From an uncultured Clostridia bacterium (GTDB lineage Bacteria; Bacillota; Clostridia; Oscillospirales; Acutalibacteraceae), in the NCBI GenBank assembly GCA_944384865.1, contig CALWVC010000086.1, forward strand, positions 1-6,266: a stretch of DNA of 6,266 bases, given 5' to 3'. Of the stretch, positions 6,074 through 6,266 are shown one piece after another. The notes under the pieces are model-generated. The model had not been told where the DNA came from and did no database searches. It saw only the letters and a program-made list of their open reading frames with translations. The translations under genes and the position numbers were made by a program. The stretch's first letter is position 1. Each line of letters opens with the position of its first letter.

Positions 6074-6166
6074 TTATTTACGAATATCCGAAACGACCAT
6101 TTTTAACAGTTCACCAAACTTAATAGCGCTCTCATCGACGCCCGCCGGCTTTTTGCGTCTGGTCAT
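6074..6166 (-). CDS. Possible 30-residue small ORF after the XRE-type gene
   Basis: A small frame begins with ATG at 6166, 17 bases after the stop of the XRE-type gene, and encodes a basic N-terminus (MTRRKKPAGVDES) followed by a short amphipathic stretch (AIKFGELLKMVVSDIRK, 14-30). No RBS is visible in the short gap. It lies in a different frame from the 58-residue ORF that follows 22 bases later. The two may be pieces of one gene broken by a frameshift, or neither may be real. I recognise no family. Confidence 0.2.
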   Translation of the reverse strand: MTRRKKPAGVDESAIKFGELLKMVVSDIRK

Positions 6167-6182
6167 TTTATGATGGGTCAAT

Positions 6183-6266
6183 CTATTCATCAAACAGCGA
6201 TCTGGTGGCAACGCCGTAATAGGCGGCGAGTCTGTCCAGTATTTTCACAGATGGGTTGGCTTTGCC
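6183..6266 (-). CDS. C-terminal end of a probable XRE-family (Cro/CI-like HTH) regulator
   Basis: The last 27 codons of a gene entering from the right edge, ending in TAG at 6183-6185. The visible sequence, GKANPSVKILDRLAAYYGVA followed by TRSLFDE, matches the end of an XRE/Cro-CI helix-turn-helix domain: the Gly-Lys-x-x-Pro-Ser turn, then a helix like 'ILDRLAAYYGV', then a hydrophobic-Phe tail. This is typical of short DNA-binding repressors. Everything N-terminal to it, including the recognition helix, lies outside the window, so the length and target are unknown. It has the same orientation as the ecf operon, but 434 bases and a separate promoter lie between them. Confidence 0.65.
   Translation of the reverse strand, partial: GKANPSVKILDRLAAYYGVATRSLFDE

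Overview
The window looks like a chromosomal segment from a Gram-positive anaerobe of the class Clostridia, probably Oscillospiraceae/Ruminococcaceae-like. This rests on three things seen in the sequence: a TepA-type ClpP-like protease, a class of energy-coupling-factor (ECF) vitamin transporter with a tandem ATPase that is typical of Clostridia, and strong AGGAGG-type ribosome binding sites with GC-rich codon use. The taxonomic placement is inference. No rRNA, tRNA, CRISPR array, insertion sequence or phage module was seen.

Layout, left to right. Positions 1-697 (minus) hold a tepA-like serine protease gene that runs off the left edge. Positions 698-1045 are a divergent intergenic region with one promoter facing each way. 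It also holds a candidate 36-residue leader ORF (934-1044) ending one base before the next gene. Positions 1046-1768 (plus) encode a LytTR-type response regulator with no histidine kinase beside it. Positions 1769-2188 are a non-coding stretch ending in a near-perfect hairpin terminator (2090-2120), which sits between the convergent lytTR gene and ECF operon and could serve both. Positions 2189-4885 and 4858-5748 (both minus) form a two-gene ECF transporter operon with overlapping reading frames. The upstream gene is EcfT. The downstream gene is a single 898-residue polypeptide that joins two ATPase domains to a membrane substrate-binding S component. The operon has a good sigma-A-type promoter at 5828-5856 and an inverted repeat just before the ecfT ribosome binding site. 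Positions 5749-6182 hold that leader plus weak small-ORF candidates. Positions 6183-6266 (minus) are the last 27 codons of a probable XRE-family DNA-binding protein.

How the parts fit: ecfT and the fusion gene together encode every part of an ECF importer (T, A1, A2 and S) in two polypeptides instead of the usual four. The S component should therefore be dedicated to this transporter and not exchanged with others. The substrate cannot be read from the sequence, and I see no riboswitch. The protease and the LytTR regulator share only the divergent promoter region. That region carries a 9-base element, TGTGCAAAC, once for each promoter, and an 8-base version lies upstream of the ecfT promoter.

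The main items for a second look are the A-A-S fusion, the leader ORF overlapping the lytTR ribosome binding site, the repeated TGTGCAAAC element, and the ecfT leader hairpin. I found no convincing wholly new system.
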